Assembly (NCBI GenBank): GCA_902796265.1
Contig: CADBOG010000021.1
Location: 1-57,003 of the forward strand
Length of the DNA: 57,003 bases
Origin: an uncultured Bacteroidota bacterium
GTDB taxonomy: Bacteria > Bacteroidota > Bacteroidia > Bacteroidales > P3
Direction: 5' to 3'
Shown here: one piece after another, positions 23,521 to 34,200 of the stretch
How positions within the stretch are numbered: position 1 is the stretch's first letter
Layout of the letters: each line of letters starts with the position of its first letter
Translations under genes and position numbers: made by a program
The notes under the pieces: model-generated
What the model was told of the DNA's origin: nothing
What the model saw: only the letters and a program-made list of their open reading frames with translations
The model's database searches: none

Positions 23521-24879
23521 ATGAAAATCTGTCATAAGATATTGTCGTTGGCATTGCTCCTGTCGATGAGCCTCACGGCCCATTCGCAGTGGTATACAGG
23601 CATGAGCCAAAAGACAGGGTTGGCGCTCTGTATACACTTGGGCGACAGCTCTGTACTGCTCTATAGTCCTATGCAGACATCTGCTCCAATACCTGTCAGC
23701 AGTTGGAACCGCGAGGGTGACAATCTCAGCATTGAGTGTAAAAGTATTGGGTTGAAGATGAGTCTGACGCAGAGAGATAGCACATACAGCGGTTACTGGA
23801 AACAGGGTCTTATGAAGGAAAATATCACATTCTTTCCCGACGATACTATTTTCCAGCTGAGACGACCACAAACTCCGCAACAACCCTATCGTTTTGAAGA
23901 GGAAACAATCACAGTCGACTATACCGACTCGCAAGGCAATCTTGTCCATCTGGAGGGGACGCTGACATATCCTCGTTCTAGCGATGCTGGACGCCGCTAT
24001 CCCTGCTTGGTTCTGGTCAGCGGTAGTGGGCAACAGAACCGCGACGAGGAACTGATGCAACATAAACCTTTCCTGGTCTTGGCCGACTATCTTGCCAGTA
24101 GAGGCATCGCCGTGTTGCGATATGATGATAGAGGAGTAGGCGCAAGCAAGGGCAATCTCGATAGTGCCGACACTCGGCTCTTTGCGGAAGATGCAGAAGC
24201 GATGTTCAATGCTGTGAAAGGCAACATTCATGTCAACCCCGCCCAACTAGGAATAGGTGGACACAGCGAGGGAGGAGCCATAGCCCCTATGGTGGCGACA
24301 AGGAATAAAGATGTAAAGTTCGTCGTCATGCTTGCCGGTCAAGGCTGTAAGGGTCAAGAGGTTATGCTTCAACAGAATGAGGCAATCTTTCGAGCCAATG
24401 GAGTGAGTGATAGTTTATTGGCTGTCCGTATGGCTTGTATGAGGGAACTGTTTGGTATGCCTTTGGGTAGCACACAGAAAGATTACAAGGCTGTTATCGA
24501 CCGCCATACTGAAGGTCTTACGAAAGAGCAAAAGGAAATCATTGGCCTTGGACGTGGTACCGCTGCTGCCTTCAAACAGCAATTGGACAGTCGCTGGATG
24601 CAGACATTCCTTGCTCTAGATCCCGCAGAATACCTTACACAGGTTTCGTGCCCTATCCTGGCACTTCAGGGCGCAAAGGATTGTCAAGTCATCGCTGAAC
24701 CAAACAAGAAAGCTATTGTCAAGCTTGCAAGCAAAAACGTTCATTATAAGGTGCTTGAAAACCTTAACCACCTCTTCCAACATTGCACCACTGGTTCGCC
24801 CGATGAGTATATGCTCATCGAGGAGACTTTTGCACCAGAAGCTATGAAGATTATTGCTGATTGGATATTAAACAAATAA
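23521..24879 (+). CDS. Secreted alpha/beta hydrolase
   Basis: A 452-aa exported hydrolase. Signal peptide MKICHKILSLALLLSMSLTAHS, then a beta-rich N-terminal domain to about residue 125, then an alpha/beta hydrolase (DUF/COG1073-like) with VLVSGSGQQNRD, YDDRGVGAS and nucleophile elbow GHSEGG (Ser about 249). The Asp (LQGAKD) and His (LNHLFQ) complete a Ser-His-Asp triad. Substrate probably an ester or peptide; unknown. Downstream of the GntR operon, same strand. Confidence 0.85.
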   Translation: MKICHKILSLALLLSMSLTAHSQWYTGMSQKTGLALCIHLGDSSVLLYSPMQTSAPIPVSSWNREGDNLSIECKSIGLKMSLTQRDSTYSGYWKQGLMKENITFFPDDTIFQLRRPQTPQQPYRFEEETITVDYTDSQGNLVHLEGTLTYPRSSDAGRRYPCLVLVSGSGQQNRDEELMQHKPFLVLADYLASRGIAVLRYDDRGVGASKGNLDSADTRLFAEDAEAMFNAVKGNIHVNPAQLGIGGHSEGGAIAPMVATRNKDVKFVVMLAGQGCKGQEVMLQQNEAIFRANGVSDSLLAVRMACMRELFGMPLGSTQKDYKAVIDRHTEGLTKEQKEIIGLGRGTAAAFKQQLDSRWMQTFLALDPAEYLTQVSCPILALQGAKDCQVIAEPNKKAIVKLASKNVHYKVLENLNHLFQHCTTGSPDEYMLIEETFAPEAMKIIADWILNK

Positions 24880-24913
24880 CTTATCTATTATATTGACCAA
24901 AACAAATCAAAAA

Positions 24914-27340
24914 ATGCAAAGAATAAAACAAGTATTGCTTATTGCATTGACTCTGTGTGTTGCCTCTTTCGCCTCCGCTCAGAGTCAGATAAGTGGTTCT
25001 CTATCGGATTCGAAGGATGGCAAAGCCTTAATCTATGTGAACTGTGTTCTGCTCAAGGCACAGGACAGCTCGTTTGCCTATGGAACCACCAGCGACGACA
25101 AAGGCCATTTCGCATTCCGTAATGTGGCTAACGGCAGCTATCTGCTGAGAGTTAGCTATATCGGCTACGAGACCCATTGGCAGAAAGTAGATGTTAAAGG
25201 TAATGCCGATATGGGCAAACTGTCCTTGCAAAAGACATCGACAGCTCTTAATACCGTGACCGTAACAGCAAAGAAACCTCTTTATGCCGTTGACGGCGAA
25301 AAACAGATGTATAACGTTACCGAAGACCCAAGCGTGCAAACGGGTAACGCTAGCGACGTGCTGCAAAACGCTCCTGGTGTCGAGGTCGATGCCGACGGCA
25401 ACATCACGCTGCGCGGTACATCGAGTGTAGAAATATGGATTAACGACCGTCCCTCGCACATGAACGAGGAGGCTCTGAAGCAGTATATCAAGCAGCTGCC
25501 TGCCAATGCCATAGACCGAGTAGAGGTCATCACCAATCCTTCGGCAAGATACAGCAGCAAAGGTGCTGTGGTCAATATCGTCACAGCCCAGAACGTTAAA
25601 CGCAACGAACTGCTCTGCATCGGACTGAGGGCAACCACTACACCAAATATCTCTCCTTGGGTCAGTTATGTGTGGGCAAATGAGAAGGTTGACTTCAATA
25701 TCTACCTCAACGGCACATACGGCAACCACGATATGGCATCTGACGGCACCAGCACCCTCTTCGACAATAATGGCGACACCAGCCGTTTTCAGAAATGGGA
25801 CAACAAGAACAAGATGCCTTACGAGGGCGGCTACCTGGGCTTCAATACCAACTGGAAAATCGACAACAACCGCAACCTTTCAGCTTGGGCTGGCTTCTAC
25901 CCTTACTGGGATCAGAACTCGTTCTACAACAACTATGAATACTATGAATATCAGCCATTGGGCCGCGTCGACCTCGGTTACCGCGACACGACACTAAACC
26001 ATGGCTTCAGTCACGGTGCCTATGCCGGACTCTGGTACGAGCACCGCTACGACACCACAGGCCGCAAGTTGAGCGTAACCTTCAACGGCAACTATTGGGC
26101 CAATGGCGGCTACTCCGACCAGGTTCGCGACTTCAGCTCAGCGGCTATGACCGATTTCCAGCGCCACATGGAAGGCTCCATGTGGAACGGCAGTGGCCAG
26201 TTGGGTGTGAACTACACGCTGCCTCTCAAGCACGACATCACCATCGAGGCCGGTGGCGAGCTGGGATTTGGATACAGTTACAACAACGAACAGCGTGACA
26301 GCCTGAATGCAGCCGGCTCTTGGGACAATATGCTGTATCGCTCGTATGTGTCACACGGAACGAATCTGGAGACAGCACTTTATGTGACCGGCCAGAAACG
26401 TTGGGGCGGATTCACCACCAAACTGGGATTGCGCTTCGAGGATGACATCAACAATGGCATGATTGAACATAATGCCCTCAATGACCAGCAGCGTATCGAC
26501 AAGACGTTCCCAGGCATAGTGCCCAGCATACATCTTAGTTACCAGACAGAGACATTTGAGAGCTACAGCCTCAGCTATACGCGCCGTTTCTCGCATGATG
26601 AAGATATGGCTAGTTACACTCCTTTCCGTGTCTACGATGATTACAGCTTCGTTACAGGCAATCCCAATCTGCTGTTGTGCTACACCCATAACCTTGAGGC
26701 TGGCTTCAATAAATATGTTATGGGTTTTGGTAATATCGGACTTAACGCCTATTGGCGTGCCAACACCAATGAGATAGGTACTATGAATGGTGCCACTCAC
26801 GACCCCGTCATTGGACCCTTCATGGTCAACTACACCTATCCTGTCAACATTGGCTCATCGCATACCGAGGGTGTCGAAGCCAATATCACCTACCGTCCGT
26901 CGGCTTTCTTCAACATCCGTTTCAACGCTTCGCTCTTCAACTACGGCTACAACTACGACGATTTCAAGGACAACAAGTTGAGCTACAGTTTCCGCGTCAA
27001 CCTGTGGACTAAGTTGTGGAAACGTCTGGAGGTCTTCGTCAACGGCAGATACAGCTCGCCGCGACTGGGTCTCTATAGTCTCAGCAACGCAAACAAAAGT
27101 TTCGACTTTGGTGTCAGCAGCGACTTCTTTGAGCGCAGGATGACCGTCAACCTCAGTGTCAACGATATCTTTGGCTGGAGCGAATGGGGTACCAACACCA
27201 CTGCACCACAGTACAAGACAACAGGTAGCAACCGCTTCAACTCACGTTTCGTAAGTCTCGGTCTCACCTTCCGCTTCGGCAAGATGGAACTTGAGAGCAA
27301 GGCACGTCAGGGAGCCTCTGAAGCACCGATGGGTAAATGA
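24914..27340 (+). CDS. Outer-membrane beta-barrel protein (TonB-receptor-like)
   Basis: An 808-aa outer-membrane protein. Signal peptide MQRIKQVLLIALTLCVASFASAQ, a carboxypeptidase-D-like domain (~25-100, QISGSLSDSKDGKALIYVNC), a plug-like domain (~110-210, PGVEVDADGNITLRGTSSVE, PANAIDRVEVITNPSARYSS) and a long beta-barrel (OMP_b-brl_3 type) ending in FRFGKMELE. The ATG at 24914 starts the signal peptide; a TTG at 24893 would add seven unlikely residues. No TonB box was identified. Likely a transporter or assembly protein; ligand unknown. Confidence 0.85.
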   Translation: MQRIKQVLLIALTLCVASFASAQSQISGSLSDSKDGKALIYVNCVLLKAQDSSFAYGTTSDDKGHFAFRNVANGSYLLRVSYIGYETHWQKVDVKGNADMGKLSLQKTSTALNTVTVTAKKPLYAVDGEKQMYNVTEDPSVQTGNASDVLQNAPGVEVDADGNITLRGTSSVEIWINDRPSHMNEEALKQYIKQLPANAIDRVEVITNPSARYSSKGAVVNIVTAQNVKRNELLCIGLRATTTPNISPWVSYVWANEKVDFNIYLNGTYGNHDMASDGTSTLFDNNGDTSRFQKWDNKNKMPYEGGYLGFNTNWKIDNNRNLSAWAGFYPYWDQNSFYNNYEYYEYQPLGRVDLGYRDTTLNHGFSHGAYAGLWYEHRYDTTGRKLSVTFNGNYWANGGYSDQVRDFSSAAMTDFQRHMEGSMWNGSGQLGVNYTLPLKHDITIEAGGELGFGYSYNNEQRDSLNAAGSWDNMLYRSYVSHGTNLETALYVTGQKRWGGFTTKLGLRFEDDINNGMIEHNALNDQQRIDKTFPGIVPSIHLSYQTETFESYSLSYTRRFSHDEDMASYTPFRVYDDYSFVTGNPNLLLCYTHNLEAGFNKYVMGFGNIGLNAYWRANTNEIGTMNGATHDPVIGPFMVNYTYPVNIGSSHTEGVEANITYRPSAFFNIRFNASLFNYGYNYDDFKDNKLSYSFRVNLWTKLWKRLEVFVNGRYSSPRLGLYSLSNANKSFDFGVSSDFFERRMTVNLSVNDIFGWSEWGTNTTAPQYKTTGSNRFNSRFVSLGLTFRFGKMELESKARQGASEAPMGK

Positions 27341-27375
27341 TAGACTTACTTTTTTGAATTGACTAATGCAATTTT

Positions 27376-27417
27376 GTTTTCGGTATAACGTTATTCCAAA
27401 TGCGTTATACCGAAAAC
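27376..27417. terminator. 15-bp perfect inverted repeat between OMP gene and mtgA
   Basis: GTTTTCGGTATAACG (27376-27390) and CGTTATACCGAAAAC (27403-27417) pair perfectly around 12 nt (TTATTCCAAATG). A bidirectional terminator of the OMP gene or an operator overlapping the mtgA leader; A/T flanks suit a terminator but there is no long T-run. Confidence 0.6.
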
Positions 27418-27430
27418 TATTTGTTTGACA

Positions 27431-28291
27431 ATGCTGAAAGACGACAACGATATTGATTCTATAGAACTACAACAAACGGAACAGGATTTACCTAAACGTC
27501 GATCATTTATCAAAAGATTATGGCGTTTTGTGTGGAAAACCGCATTGTGTTTAATCCTTCTTCCGGTGTTTCTGTTGTTGGTATATAAGTGGGTGAATCC
27601 GCCTTTGACGCCACTTATGGTGCAGCGTTTCTTTCAGCAGGTGGGCGACAAAGAACGCGAAGTGACCTTTAAACGTGACTATGTGAGCATTGAGGATATC
27701 TCACCTAATATGGTGACGGCGGTCATCTCGTCGGAGGATGGCAGATTCATGAGGCACAAAGGTTTCGATATACCTATGTTGAAACAATCGTACCGTGAGA
27801 ACAAGAGAGGAAGAAGGGTAAGAGGCGGCAGCACCATTTCGATGCAGACAGCAAAGAATGCATTTCTGCCTCACAAGCGTAGCTATTTGCGCAAAGGTCT
27901 TGAAGCAGGCTTTACTATCGGAATCGAGAAACTGTGGGGGAAAGAACGAATCATGGAGGTATATCTGAATATTATTGAGTTTGGTGATGGTATCTATGGA
28001 TGTGAAGCAGCATCGCAGCACTATTTTGGTCATTCTGCTAAGACGCTTTCCCGTCACGAGGCTGCCCAATTAGCGGTAACGCTTCCTTCGCCATTGAAGA
28101 GAAATCCTGGAAATCAGACTCCGTATTTCAAGAAACAGACATCTGTTGTTGAAGGACGAATGTCGAAATATGGCAAGATAAATCTTAAATCCAAACCGAA
28201 AAAAGATAAGAAAGCAGGCAAGAATAGTAAGAAGAAGGAAGATGATGAGACATTGTGGGATTTCATCAGGTGGATGAGGAAACAAAAATGA
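27431..28291 (+). CDS. mtgA: Monofunctional peptidoglycan glycosyltransferase
   Basis: A 286-aa GT51 enzyme that polymerises lipid II into glycan strands, membrane-anchored by a helix near residues 28-50 (TALCLILLPVFLLLVYKWV). Catalytic motifs: SSEDGRFMRHKGFD (catalytic Glu), RGGSTISMQTAKNAFL, and KERIMEVYLNIIEFGDGIYG. The C-terminus is a lysine-rich tail and there is no transpeptidase domain. ATG 27431 is chosen over an in-frame TTG six bases earlier. Confidence 0.93.
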   Translation: MLKDDNDIDSIELQQTEQDLPKRRSFIKRLWRFVWKTALCLILLPVFLLLVYKWVNPPLTPLMVQRFFQQVGDKEREVTFKRDYVSIEDISPNMVTAVISSEDGRFMRHKGFDIPMLKQSYRENKRGRRVRGGSTISMQTAKNAFLPHKRSYLRKGLEAGFTIGIEKLWGKERIMEVYLNIIEFGDGIYGCEAASQHYFGHSAKTLSRHEAAQLAVTLPSPLKRNPGNQTPYFKKQTSVVEGRMSKYGKINLKSKPKKDKKAGKNSKKKEDDETLWDFIRWMRKQK

Positions 28292-28326
28292 CTTTTATTA
28301 AGCGGAGACAACGACAAATATAATTA

Positions 28327-28668
28327 ATGAAAAGAATCAGACAAATAGCACCTTGGGTTTTGATGGTGGCATACCTGCCGCTGCTTTTGTCGTTGTCATT
28401 CCATAAACATGAGGTTCACGAAGACCAGTTTGAAAAATGTCCAGAGTGTGCTCACCATTTGACGCATCGTTCTCATTTGGTCGAGTCTGGAATGTCGCCT
28501 CATGACTGTATCTATTGTCAGTTGACGGCATCTGTCTATCTCGGCAGTGCCTTTAATACGCTAAATTGCGAGTTGCCTATAACGGATCGTGTTATTATCA
28601 CGAATCTGTCTCCAGTGACACGACTGCAATATGGCGTTGTAGGTACTAGAGCACCTCCGATACTATAA
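28327..28668 (+). CDS. His/Cys-rich exported protein
   Basis: A 113-aa small protein with an N-terminal hydrophobic segment (IAPWVLMVAYLPLLLSLSF). Its second half is rich in His and Cys: HKHEVHE, KCPECAHHLTHRSH and PHDCIYCQ, suggestive of periplasmic metal binding (inference). It resembles DUF2946-type proteins found next to metal-related TonB receptors, but I do not recognise it exactly. The TonB receptor gene follows, after 146 bp containing three hairpins. Confidence 0.7.
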   Translation: MKRIRQIAPWVLMVAYLPLLLSLSFHKHEVHEDQFEKCPECAHHLTHRSHLVESGMSPHDCIYCQLTASVYLGSAFNTLNCELPITDRVIITNLSPVTRLQYGVVGTRAPPIL

Positions 28669-28814
28669 TTATTGACAACATCTAATAATGGTTGCCCTCG
28701 ATATTGAGGGTTTGCAGGATGTCCAAATCTATTAGGACATTTATGCTTCTGCTAATCCCATTTAATAGGGATTTGCTGACGTGGTTATTAATCAAAAATA
28801 TTAGTATTAAGAAA

Positions 28815-31136
28815 ATGAAAAAGTTATTTGTAATTATAGTATTGTCAATTATCCCCATTATGGCTTTGGCTCAGCGAAACACAGATGCAAGCCTTTTGGG
28901 CCATGTTATTAATGCCAAGAGTGGTGAACATCTGGCGTATGTGAATGTGTATCTGCATGGTACCGCGATAGGTGCTGTGACAGACGAGAGTGGACATTTC
29001 CATATATCTAATTGCCCTGAAGGCGAATTCACAGTACTAGTGAGAGGCATTGGTTTCAAGCAACAGGAAAAAACTGTTCGTTTTGAGCGGAACAAAACTG
29101 TGGAAATCGACTTCCGATTAGAACCGGATGTCGTAGCGTTAGGACGTGTTGTGGTAACAGCCAACCAGCATGCCACCTCCAGAATGGAGACTCCTTCGGT
29201 CGTGGGTGTCGTGGGAAGTGAACAAATGGAGGCTGCAAGTGCCCTGAACCTAGCAGACGGATTGCGAATGCAAACGGGTGTCTGTGTTGAGAATACATGC
29301 CAGAATTGTGGTGCATTTGATGTGCGTCTCAACGGATTGGATGGCTCTTATTCTCAGGTTCTAATCGATAGTCGTCCGGTAAACAGTGCATTGGCTAGCG
29401 TTTATCTCCTGGAGCAATTGCCAACAGCAATGATTGAGCAAGTGGAGATTATGCGTGGTGGTGGCTCTGCATTGTATGGCAGCAATGCCATTGCTGGTGT
29501 CATCAACGTGATAACTAAAGAACCTGTGAGGAACAGCGCTCAGATAAGCAATGTAACGTCGTTGCTGGATGGAAAGACAGTCGATTGGAGCAATTCGTTC
29601 AACGCTTCAGTTGTAAGTGACAGCCGTAAAGCAGGAATCTTCATTTTTGGCCACAACCGGAAGCGCAACCCCTATGATCGCAATGGTGACGGCTATTCTG
29701 AACTGGGATTGCTTGAGTCGCGCATGGTGGGATTCAGCGGTTATCTGCGCACAGGAACCTATTCGAAACTAAATGTTGAGTATCACAATATTAATGACTT
29801 CCGTCGTGGTGGAGACCTCTTTGATTTGCCTGAGAACCAAGCACATGTATCGGAGGGCGGCGAACACGATATCCATAGTGGCAGCATAAAGTGGAATTGG
29901 CTTCCTTCGGATGGAGGTAGACAACTCTCGCTTTTTGCTTCAGCTCAACATGTCGACCGCAAGAGTTATTACGGAGAACGTGAGGACGATGAGCCTTTCG
30001 GTAACTCGTATGGTTTTACCAAGGACTTGACCCTCAATGAGGGAGCACAATACTGCCGCCATTTCGAAAAACTGTTTTTCATGCCTTCTGAACTCACAAT
30101 AGGACTTGAGCACACTTTCGACCGTCTCAACGACCGTAGTATGGCAGACAGTAGTAGTATGGAACAACAGGTTGGCGTCGCCAGCATCTATGCACAAAAC
30201 GAATGGAAGAACACTTATTGGAGCATACTGGTGGGTGTGCGTGGTGATAAGCACAGTATGCTCGAACGTGCTGTATTTAGCCCTCGTTTCAATGTACGAT
30301 ATGCTCCTTCAGAACATATAGTGCTTCGCGCTGGCTATTCATCGGGATTCAGAGCCCCCCAGATTTATGATGAGGATCTGCATGTTGGGGCTGTGAATGG
30401 TGAACTTTATCGTATTACAAATGCAGAAGGATTGCGACATGAACGCTCTAATTCTTTTACGGCATCGGCCGACTTCTGTTTTCATCTTGGAGAGCGCGAG
30501 GGCGACTTGTTGATTGAAGGTTTCTATACCACTATTGCTGATGCTTTTGTCAATGAGCTGCTATTTGACGACACTACAAGTGGATATCGCCACTATGAAC
30601 GCAGAAACGCTGAGGGTGCGAAAGTGGGAGGCGTGAATGTAGAACTGCATCTGTCATTGGCAGAAAATCTGCAGATGCAATCTGGAGGCACATGGCAACG
30701 GAGTCTTTATGACGGTCGCGGCAAGGAGTGGGACGAGGGTTCGTATGAACAGCGAATGGAGCGTGTACCTGCATTGTATGGATATTTCAATATTCTTTAC
30801 AAGCCTTTGGAGAGGCTGCAACTGATTGCTAGCGGAACATATACGGGTTCGATGCTACTGTATCATTCGGAAGTAGAGGAGGAGGCTGGCAGTAAACACG
30901 CTGCTGGAGGACATATACACAAGGTTGAGACACCGTCTTTCTTTGATTTGACGTTGAAAGCGACATACACTATTCCTCTTTGTGGGCGTTCTTTGCTGGA
31001 GATTAGTGGTGGCGTACAGAACATCTTTGACAGTTTCCAGCGCGATTTTGATAGTGGTCCTGACCGTGATGCATCTTATATTTACGGTCCTACACGCCCC
31101 AGAACCTTGTTCGTTGGGATGAACTTGAAAATTTAA
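28815..31136 (+). CDS. TonB-dependent receptor with CxxC in the plug
   Basis: A 773-aa outer-membrane receptor. Signal peptide MKKLFVIIVLSIIPIMALAQ, carboxypeptidase-D-like domain (~25-100), plug domain with ALYGSNAIAGVINVITKEP, and a 22-strand-type barrel ending TRPRTLFVGMNLKI. The plug contains CVENTCQNCGAF (C157, C162, C165), unusual for TonB receptors and seen in a Bacteroidota subset; together with the upstream His/Cys-rich protein it suggests metal or metal-complex uptake, not proven. ATG 28815 begins the signal peptide; the longer frame from 28692 runs through the hairpin leader. Confidence 0.88.
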   Translation: MKKLFVIIVLSIIPIMALAQRNTDASLLGHVINAKSGEHLAYVNVYLHGTAIGAVTDESGHFHISNCPEGEFTVLVRGIGFKQQEKTVRFERNKTVEIDFRLEPDVVALGRVVVTANQHATSRMETPSVVGVVGSEQMEAASALNLADGLRMQTGVCVENTCQNCGAFDVRLNGLDGSYSQVLIDSRPVNSALASVYLLEQLPTAMIEQVEIMRGGGSALYGSNAIAGVINVITKEPVRNSAQISNVTSLLDGKTVDWSNSFNASVVSDSRKAGIFIFGHNRKRNPYDRNGDGYSELGLLESRMVGFSGYLRTGTYSKLNVEYHNINDFRRGGDLFDLPENQAHVSEGGEHDIHSGSIKWNWLPSDGGRQLSLFASAQHVDRKSYYGEREDDEPFGNSYGFTKDLTLNEGAQYCRHFEKLFFMPSELTIGLEHTFDRLNDRSMADSSSMEQQVGVASIYAQNEWKNTYWSILVGVRGDKHSMLERAVFSPRFNVRYAPSEHIVLRAGYSSGFRAPQIYDEDLHVGAVNGELYRITNAEGLRHERSNSFTASADFCFHLGEREGDLLIEGFYTTIADAFVNELLFDDTTSGYRHYERRNAEGAKVGGVNVELHLSLAENLQMQSGGTWQRSLYDGRGKEWDEGSYEQRMERVPALYGYFNILYKPLERLQLIASGTYTGSMLLYHSEVEEEAGSKHAAGGHIHKVETPSFFDLTLKATYTIPLCGRSLLEISGGVQNIFDSFQRDFDSGPDRDASYIYGPTRPRTLFVGMNLKI

Positions 31137-31160
31137 ACCTTACAATCTAAAACTTTTTTG

Positions 31161-31168
31161 TATTTTTG
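31161..31168 (+). promoter_or_regulatory. -7 promoter element of ileS
   Basis: TATTTTTG fits TAnnTTTG. A leader of over 100 nt follows, with no T-box or other fold recognised. Confidence 0.5.
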
Positions 31169-31282
31169 TAGACTAATTGTATGCTTGAAAAAGTGTACAA
31201 CTTCTTGATTATTATTGTGTAAATATGCGTTTTGAGGCGGTTTATGTCTGCCAATTCACCATTCAATAACAACTAATCACCA

Positions 31283-34200
31283 ATGTATAACGAATATAAG
31301 CAGCTTAATTTGACCCAGATTGGCGAGGAGATTCGCCACTGGTGGGAAGAAAATGAGACTTTTGAGAAAGGCCAGAAGCTCAGTGAGGGTCATCCTTCAT
31401 TCGTCTTCTACGATGGTCCTCCGTCGGCCAATGGAAAGCCTGGAATCCATCATGTTATGGCACGTACCATCAAAGATATATTCTGTCGCTACAAAGCACA
31501 GAAAGGATTTCACGTAGACCGCAAGGCTGGATGGGACACACATGGCCTGCCTGTAGAACTTGGTGTTGAGAAAACCCTTGGCATCACCAAGGAGGATATC
31601 GGCAAGAAAATAAGCGTAGACGACTACAATCACGCTTGCCGTACCGAAGTGATGAAATACAAGGAATTGTGGGACGAGTTGACTCGCCAAATGGGATATT
31701 GGGTTGACCTCAAGAATCCTTATATCACTTTTGATAATGACTATATCGAGACCCTTTGGTTTTTGCTCAAGAAGCTATACGACAAGGGTCTGCTTTACAA
31801 AGGATATACTATTCAGCCTTTCAGTCCCGCTGCTGGCACAGGTCTCTCCAGTCATGAACTCAACCTCCCAGGCTGCTATCGTGATGTGAAGGACACCACA
31901 TGTGTTGCTATGTTCCGTTTGCGTCAGACGATGCCTAACGCAAATGGTTTGCCGACGTATGCCATAGCTTGGACTACAACACCTTGGACTCTGCCTTCGA
32001 ATACAGCTCTCTGTGTCGGTCCAGCCATTGACTATGTATTGGTTGAAACCACTCACCCTATTACTGGAGATCCTTGCTGCGTGATTGTTGCCGAGCCTCG
32101 TATGGGCGACTTCTTCACCGAAGGGGAACCTGTTGAGAAGAGCAAACTATTACACTGCAAGGTGTTGTTGCGCTGCAAAGGTAAAGATCTTGAAGGCCTT
32201 TATTATGAACAGCTTATTCCGTGGGTGAAGCCTACTGTTACTGACCTCTCGGCTCAGACTCATCGTCAAGCTACTGACACTGAAGCTTTCCGTATCATTC
32301 TTGGCGACTATGTGACAACAGAGGATGGTACAGGTATTGTCCATATCGCCCCGACATTCGGTGCTGACGATGCCCGCGTAGCAAAGAAGGCAGGTATCGC
32401 TGATTTGCTACTTTACGATGCCGACGGCAAACAGATGCCTATGGTCGACCGTCAGGGCCGTTTTGCACGCATAGAAGATCTTGACCCTGCTTGGGTTAAG
32501 GAAAATGTTAACATCGAACTCTATAGTCAATATGCTGGTAAGTTCGTAAAGAATGCTTACGACCCCACCAAGACCGAGAAGGACATGACTCTCGATGTCG
32601 AGCTGGTTATTATGCTCAAGGGTGAGGGTAAACTCTTTAAGAGCGAGAAGCATACCCATAGCTATCCTCATTGCTGGCGAACCGACAAGCCGGTGCTCTA
32701 CTACCCACTTGACAGCTGGTTTATACGCACTACAGCCCTCAAGGAACGTATGATAGAACTCAACAAGACCATCAATTGGAAGCCGGAGTCGACAGGTTCG
32801 GGACGCTTTGCAGGATGGCTTGAAAACATCGTTGACTGGAACCTTAGCCGTAGCCGTTACTGGGGTACGCCACTTCCTATATGGCGTACAGAAGATGGTC
32901 GCGAAGAGATATGCATTGGTAGTGTCAAAGAACTACGCGAGGAGATAAATAAGTCTGTCGCTGCTGGTTTCATGAAAGATAATCCTTATGCAAATGAGGA
33001 CTACAAAAAGTTTGATTTGCATAGGCCTTATATTGATGATGTCGTTTTGGTATCGCCCAGTGGCAAACCTATGCGTCGTGAACCCGACCTCATTGATGTG
33101 TGGTTTGACAGTGGCGCAATGCCATACGCACAAATTCATTACATGGGTGAAGAGCTGCGCAAAGACCAGTTCCCGGCTGACTTCATTGCGGAGGGTGTGG
33201 ATCAGACACGTGGTTGGTTCTATACACTACATGCAATTGCAACCATGTGTTTCGATAGCGTCGCTTTCAAGAATGTTATCTCGAATGGTCTTGTGCTCGA
33301 CAAAAATGGCAACAAGATGTCCAAACGTTTGGGCAATGGTGTGGATCCTTTCGAGACTCTCAAGAAATATGGTCCCGACGCTACCCGCTGGTACATGATT
33401 ACCAACAGCCAACCGTGGGACAATCTAAAATTCGACATTGAAGGTGTTGACGAGGTGCGCCGCAAACTATTTGGCACACTCTTCAATACTTATAGTTTCT
33501 TTGCTCTTTACGCTAATCTCGACCACTTCGAATATAAGGAGGCCGACTTGCCTGCTGAGCGTCGTCCCGAAATTGACCGTTGGATTCTAAGTGAACTTAA
33601 TACACTTGTCCGCACTGTTGACGAGGCATACGCTGACTATGAACCCACACGTGCTGGTCGTGCTATCAGCCAGTTTGTCGATGCTTACCTCAGCAACTGG
33701 TATGTACGCCTTAGCCGTCGTCGCTTCTGGAAGGGTGACTACAGTGACGATAAGATTTCCGCTTACCAGACTCTCTACACATGTCTAGAGACTTTGGCAC
33801 GTTTGATGTCTCCTATCGCTCCTTTCTTCAGCGAACGCCTCTATCAGGACCTCAATGCTGTCACCCATCGCCTTGATGCTGAGTCTGTACATCATGCGGC
33901 GTTCCCCGAAGTGCATGAGGAATTGATTGTTAAGTCTCTTGAGGAGCGTACTCAGCCGGCACAGAAGATTTGCTCCATGGGCCTCTCGCTCCGCAAGAAG
34001 AGCAACCTCCGTGTGCGTCAACCGCTTCAGAAGATTGTTATTCCAGCCAGCAGCGACCAATTCCGTATGCAGGTGGAACAAGTGAAATCCCTCATCTGTA
34101 GCGAGCTGAATGTTAAGGATGTTGAATTTATTGCTGCTGACAACAATCTGCTGGTGCGTAGCATTAAACCCAACTTCAAGACTCTCGGTCCCCGGTACGG

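Noticed and set aside
28692-28814. Longer N-terminus for the TonB receptor
   Set aside because: Begins with TTG within a hairpin; the signal peptide starts at ATG 28815.
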